A program made the position numbers and the translations under genes. This document shows positions 59,859 through 64,000 of a DNA stretch of 64,000 bases, in pieces (position 1 is the stretch's first letter; each line of letters starts with the position of its first letter). Below the pieces are notes generated by a model that was not told the origin of the DNA, did not search any database, and worked only from the letters and a program-made list of their open reading frames with translations. The stretch is from Raphanus sativus (taxonomy: Eukaryota > Streptophyta > Magnoliopsida > Brassicales > Brassicaceae): positions 9,982,001 through 10,046,000 of the forward strand of contig NC_079515.1 of NCBI RefSeq assembly GCF_000801105.2. Direction: 5' to 3'.

Positions 59859-60637
59859 TATTTCCAACTCTATTTTTAGGTTTAATTTTTATAAAATGCT
59901 TTTAAGTGTGTAACTATAATTTTCTACTGTACCAGATTTCTAGTAACCAAACTGGAAAAAAGTTCCAAATAAACTAAAACAAATGTAATAGGCTAATTTT
60001 GTGTATTAGAACTAGCCCTAATGTAATAGAGTTGGGTGAAATCCTAAAACTAATTATATCTACAACAGATTGCCAAGCAAATAGCCAACACTGAGGATCC
60101 AAAACCCATTCTTACACCTCTGCAGCAAAGACGAGAGCCTACTGACATACTTTTTCTTTTCATTCATCTCTTCGCTTGTTGACATTTTCTTCCCTGCACT
60201 TTTTTATAATCACTATGCTGCTGGTTCTAGAAGATAAGCCTGTTCATACACTTAACTTTGATAATAATATCATCACACTTTAAACCTGAGACTTATACAA
60301 AAACAACGTACTATATATCACATTGGGAAGGCCATGAGAAGCATGGTCCCTTCTCCCAACAAAAAAAAAACTGTCTCACAAGATATACCCCAAATAACAA
60401 CTTTACTTACCAATCCATATAAGAATCATGGACAAAAAAGGATGGCTGACATAAATAACAAACAACAATAGACGCCAAGATGATGGTGGTCTCTTCTTGA
60501 TCGATGTACCAAGCAACTCTTCTCATATCTGAATGAAAACCCATAGTTTCCTCACATGATATTGATGACCTTGTTTTCTTTTTATCAGAAGCTGTGTATG
60601 TACAGGAACAGACGATTCTCAGAGACTCTTGCCAGGG
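59859..60637. other. Intergenic between FHY3 and IQD5
   Basis: No coding sequence recognised. Roughly 60100-60637 is less AT-rich and is probably IQD5 3' untranslated sequence. By my recollection of Arabidopsis, a DHHC palmitoyltransferase gene (At3g22180) would lie between FHY3 and IQD5; no trace was seen here. Confidence 0.5.
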
Positions 60638-62704
60638 CTATGCAAGCCTCTGTTTTATTGGGTCCGAGTTGCGTCTTGTCTGGTTTTGTGCAGATTTGGC
60701 TTTAGCTGACTGGGATCCCAAGGATTTTCCTGCTCAAGTGAATATTCAATTTAGACTTTAAAAGGAAAGAAAGGTCAAAAGACAACCTAAAATGTTTCAA
60801 AGATCAAACTGTACTTGCTTCCATTAACACATAAGATCAGACGTTTTACTAAAACCTAGCTATCCTAATAAATGGTCTGTATCTTTATGACCAATGCAAA
60901 GCTGATTCTCTCATCACTATCACCATGTTGATAAGACTATTCCCTCAACCATCAAAAAAAGGAAAAAAAAACAAAAGAAAAAAAAGAAATAGATCTAACC
61001 ACTGTTTGGCAGAGATAATCGTTCCTTAGAAGCTCTATCTGACGCTCTTGATCTTTCTTTTGGATTGCTCTGTGATCTTGGACCAGCACCAGGTCTTGAG
61101 TTAACTTCTACTACAGCAAGATCGTCTTTAGCGAGCTTTGACCTAACCTTGGACACCACTGGGACTGGCACGCTTGAAGATATCCCAGGTGAAGACGAAT
61201 TACCATCCGAGGGAGATGGCCCGGTTACCTTCTGACTCGAAACACCGGACGCAAGGTTTGAAGTCTTTGTCATCTTGCTTGCACTTTTCATCTGAGTTTT
61301 GTGCACATTCTCGGTTTGATCCATATTGTTTTCACCTAATATGGCGTCGTCCCTTAGGTTACTGTCCAGAAACCGGTTCTCCCATGGACGAACAGCCATC
61401 CATCTTTCTAACCAGTTCCATCCCCAGTTGTTTTTGTCTGGTTGAAAGCCACTGTGTGCAGATAACTGCCGAGTCCCAGCTTGCCACTACAATACACCAA
61501 ATTTATATGTAAGAGAAAGAAAGATCCTTTTGTTAAAGAGTAGACAGCTTCAGTATTGGTATCATAGTGTTTTGTTAAAGATAGATCCTATAGAAGGGAA
61601 CCCATGACAATCAGATAGACTTTTAAGGAATGTTACAATTAGTACCAAAGTAAGAAAATTCAAACAGTTACTTCTTAACAAGCACAGAGGTTGTGTGAGT
61701 AACCTGGTGAGTCAAAGCATATGCCATAGCCCTCTCACGCTTAGCTGCAGCTTCCTGCCTCTTTAGTATCTTGGCTTGGATTTGTTCAACAGAACCAATG
61801 CTATCACACCAACCTTCCTGAGAAATGATAAAAAAAAATAGTCCAACGTGACTATACTGTCTCTACAAAACTTAAAAGGCCATATAAAGGTTGTAAATTA
61901 TAAGTGATTATCACCTCTATTTCTCGAACTCTGGCTTCATCATCTGCAAACTGTTGCTGAAGCATCTGCTGACCCGTTTCACTTTCCAATGCTAGACGGA
62001 CACGTCTCGCGCGTACACGAGCCTGAACTCTGACTAACGCTTGCATGCATCGGAGCGTTACAGCAGCTTGCTTTCTCACCGCGTGTCCTCTGACAAGGGC
62101 TTGAAGTCTAACCAATCTCTTCAATGCTCGTAAAGCCCTTCTAGCCTGAGATAAAAAAAATAAAGGTATCATCTTTCTCTAAGTCCAGTGACATTAATTA
62201 ATCATGGTGTATCTCACGCAACATCAAAAAAGAGTAATCATAAAGTAACGCTTGAGACAGATGTAAATAAAGTTAGTGATGATATACCAGAAACGCTCGA
62301 AAAGCTGTTTGAATCCGCGTTGCAGCCATATGTTCCTTCCTTTGTTCTTCATAAGCAGCACCATACGATTGTATTGAAGTTGAAGTAGAGACCCCATTAT
62401 CAACCATGCTCCTATGCGGATTAGAATCTTCAAACCCATGTTGAAACTTCTCAGCATCAAAATCAACAGAATGGTTTCTCCCAAACCGGCTCTTGGTTGC
62501 AATCTTCACCTTCACCAATTGAACAAACATATAATGAAGAAAGTATACATCTTTAATCAACATTTGGAGTTGAGATAAAGAGATTCTCTTGTAATGAAAG
62601 GTCATAGAGTGTGTACTTACATTATCATCCTTCTTTTTAGACTTTGACTTATCAGATTTGGTGAAACCAACTAACGCTTTAATCCATCTCCCTGAAGCAC
62701 CCAT
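60638..62704 (-). CDS. IQD5: IQD5-like IQ67-domain calmodulin-binding scaffold
   Basis: Six coding exons: 62704-62621, 62509-62288, 62145-61915, 61817-61704, 61486-61000 and 60729-60638 (stop). All junctions have GT/AG; only the last is in phase 1. Total about 409 residues. The N-terminus [20 protein letters not shown] is the family signature. The IQ67 domain (about 87-153) holds [13 protein letters not shown], then [20 protein letters not shown] and [20 protein letters not shown], giving IQ and 1-5-10/1-8-14 calmodulin sites. The intron between FRAFL and ARRAL is the phase-0 intron inside IQ67 that marks IQD genes. The middle has the [18 protein letters not shown] block and the C-terminus ends in [12 protein letters not shown], a basic tail. 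IQD proteins bind calmodulin and microtubules; Arabidopsis IQD5 (At3g22190) shapes pavement cells. A 5' untranslated intron (about 62960-62740) is likely. Confidence 0.94.
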
Positions 62705-63110
62705 TGTTGTATCAAAGCAAGCTAGGAACTAACTACCTGCAGAATTGAATTATTCAGAAAGAAACAAACTTTCCTTTTTGGGTTGAAGCAAGCAACAGAT
62801 ACACAAATAAGGAAACTCAATTGAGTAGGATCCCAAAATTAAAAACCCAAACTTTATTGACGAACACTTAATCAGCAACTCTGTATTGTAATAAAAATAA
62901 GCAAACTTTGCACTAAACTCTCAAATTGAGAAAATAAGAAGCAAAATTAGAAACTTTACCGGCGGGGAAGGAAGGAAAGATGAGGGGACGATGAGATCTC
63001 TTGAAAGGGTATGAGAGTGAGTGATCTTTTATTCAGTCAGTGGCCGTCTTTCTTGCCTACTTTTTCTCTCTCTCTCTAAAAAAGTCCATTTCTTTCTCGC
63101 TCTATAAATG

Positions 63111-63910
63111 TGAAGAAGATTGACAGATAGGAATTGACTTGCTACAAATTGATGTATCGTTTCGTTTCCCTCTACTTAGATACGAATGAGTGAATGATGG
63201 ATAGATTGCACGCCGTCGGGGGGCTAAACTGCGCCGTGTAACTTTGAAACTTCTCAGCGTTTATTAAGCTGTAAAACAACACGCAGTTTAGTTTCTAATA
63301 GTTCTTATTTTTTTTATTTTTGTATGTTTAAGTGCAGGCATTTATACTAAATAAGTTTTTAAATATTTATATTGGAATGATAAGACAAAAAAAATGTTTC
63401 TTGTCCTATGTGACGTCTTGTCATTGTCATCTATGACATGGATGTGATTGATTTGTAATGTCTGTAATTTTTATAAGACGGATCGTTTTCTCTATTGTTT
63501 TTCATGCATCCATAAACATATATAACCTAATGATTTGTAACTTTGTGCTTGATTTGTAACGTTGTGTTACTACCACTATTATTCAAGTTGTTAACCTTTT
63601 TTTGTCAGCTGTCCATTTTTTCAATTAAAAATTTAGATGCAGTTTTTTTTTTTTTGGTAAAAAAATTTAGATTAAGTTTTAGTTACATGAGACGTTATTT
63701 CGAAGAACTCTTCTATCTATAACCATAGCTGATCTATATAAAAAATGTCTTGTTTTTAGTTTATTTAGCTAGTTGGTGTATCCGATCATTCTTGCTCTGA
63801 TAAATATAAAATGAATATAAAATAGGCTTGGGTTCTAAAATTTATTTTGTAATCGGAAAGCATCAGTTTCCGAAGAAAAAGCTGCTCAATCCATACAATA
63901 GTCATATCTT
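63111..63910. other. Intergenic upstream of IQD5
   Basis: Promoter side of IQD5 at the left; CTCTCTCTCTC just before (63065-63078) lies in its leader. AAAAATTTAGAT occurs at 63627-63638 and again at 63661-63672 around a T-rich insert, another possible A-tailed micro-insertion on the minus strand. Nothing else recognised. Confidence 0.45.
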
Positions 63911-64000
63911 TTATCTGAACAATCCATCTGAAAACGGATCAAAGGTATCTTCATGTCTCTTATACATGAGATCATCCAAAATAGTTCTTCCATTTCGGCG
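63911..64000 (-). CDS. Possible 3' end of a gene cut by the window edge
   Basis: On the minus strand 29 codons stay open from the window edge to a TAA at 63911-63913. They encode a mixed-charge peptide (RTILDDLMYKRHEDTFDPFS) of normal protein composition, followed by AT-rich DNA like a 3' flank. I do not recognise the family. A 30-codon open stretch can also arise by chance. Confidence 0.3.
   Translation of the reverse strand, partial: RRNGRTILDDLMYKRHEDTFDPFSDGLFR

Overview
This window is nuclear plant DNA from a Brassicaceae genome, most likely Brassica or a close relative. It is AT-rich, with spliced or intronless plant genes separated by long transposon-filled stretches. The genes read as near-orthologues of a run on Arabidopsis chromosome 3, in this order: a proline-rich cell-wall linker protein (CWLP-like, At3g22120 type), a chloroplast PPR protein (AEF1-like, At3g22150 type), a VQ-motif protein (JAV1-like, At3g22160 type), FHY3 (At3g22170 type) and IQD5 (At3g22190 type). 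The Arabidopsis locus numbers come from memory of that gene order and were not searched.

Layout. 0-4 kb: AT-rich intergenic DNA with a Stowaway-like MITE, a broken SINE and small duplications. 4.0-5.3 kb: the cell-wall protein gene (minus). 5.6-7.2 kb: two TRIM (miniature LTR retrotransposon) insertions of different families; the second is an inverted composite inside a single target duplication. 8.9-16.1 kb: nested Tourist-like and hAT MITEs, a Helitron inside a MITE, and an inverted pair of LINE 3' ends in one 19-bp target duplication. 16.4-29.1 kb: Helitrons joined head to tail and nested in each other, including one with a 665-bp tandem duplication and one 3.8-kb minus-strand element. 29-38.7 kb: degraded DNA with a further Tourist MITE, Emigrant-like MITEs and a possible CACTA remnant. 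38.8-41.3 kb: the intronless PPR gene. 42.5-47.4 kb: a SINE, a Tourist MITE and a 3.2-kb Helitron. 47.8-48.4 kb: the VQ gene (minus). 49.8-50.6 kb: a PIF/Harbinger transposase fragment. 50.9-52.1 kb: a SINE and an hAT element, both with clear target duplications. 55.8-59.3 kb: FHY3 (minus, seven coding exons). 59.6 kb: a Stowaway-like MITE. 60.6-63.1 kb: IQD5 (minus, six coding exons). The right edge may clip the 3' end of another gene.

The genes do not form a functional unit; their adjacency is inherited synteny. By family, they act in cell-wall structure, plastid RNA editing, jasmonate defence control, phytochrome-A signalling (FHY3 is itself a domesticated Mutator-type transposase) and calmodulin/microtubule scaffolding.

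The most unusual signals concern insertion mechanisms: the inverted TRIM composite, the inverted LINE pair, the head-to-tail Helitron cluster, and a recurring pattern of 10-17-bp direct repeats flanking 10-30-bp A-rich inserts (possible ultra-truncated retroinsertions).
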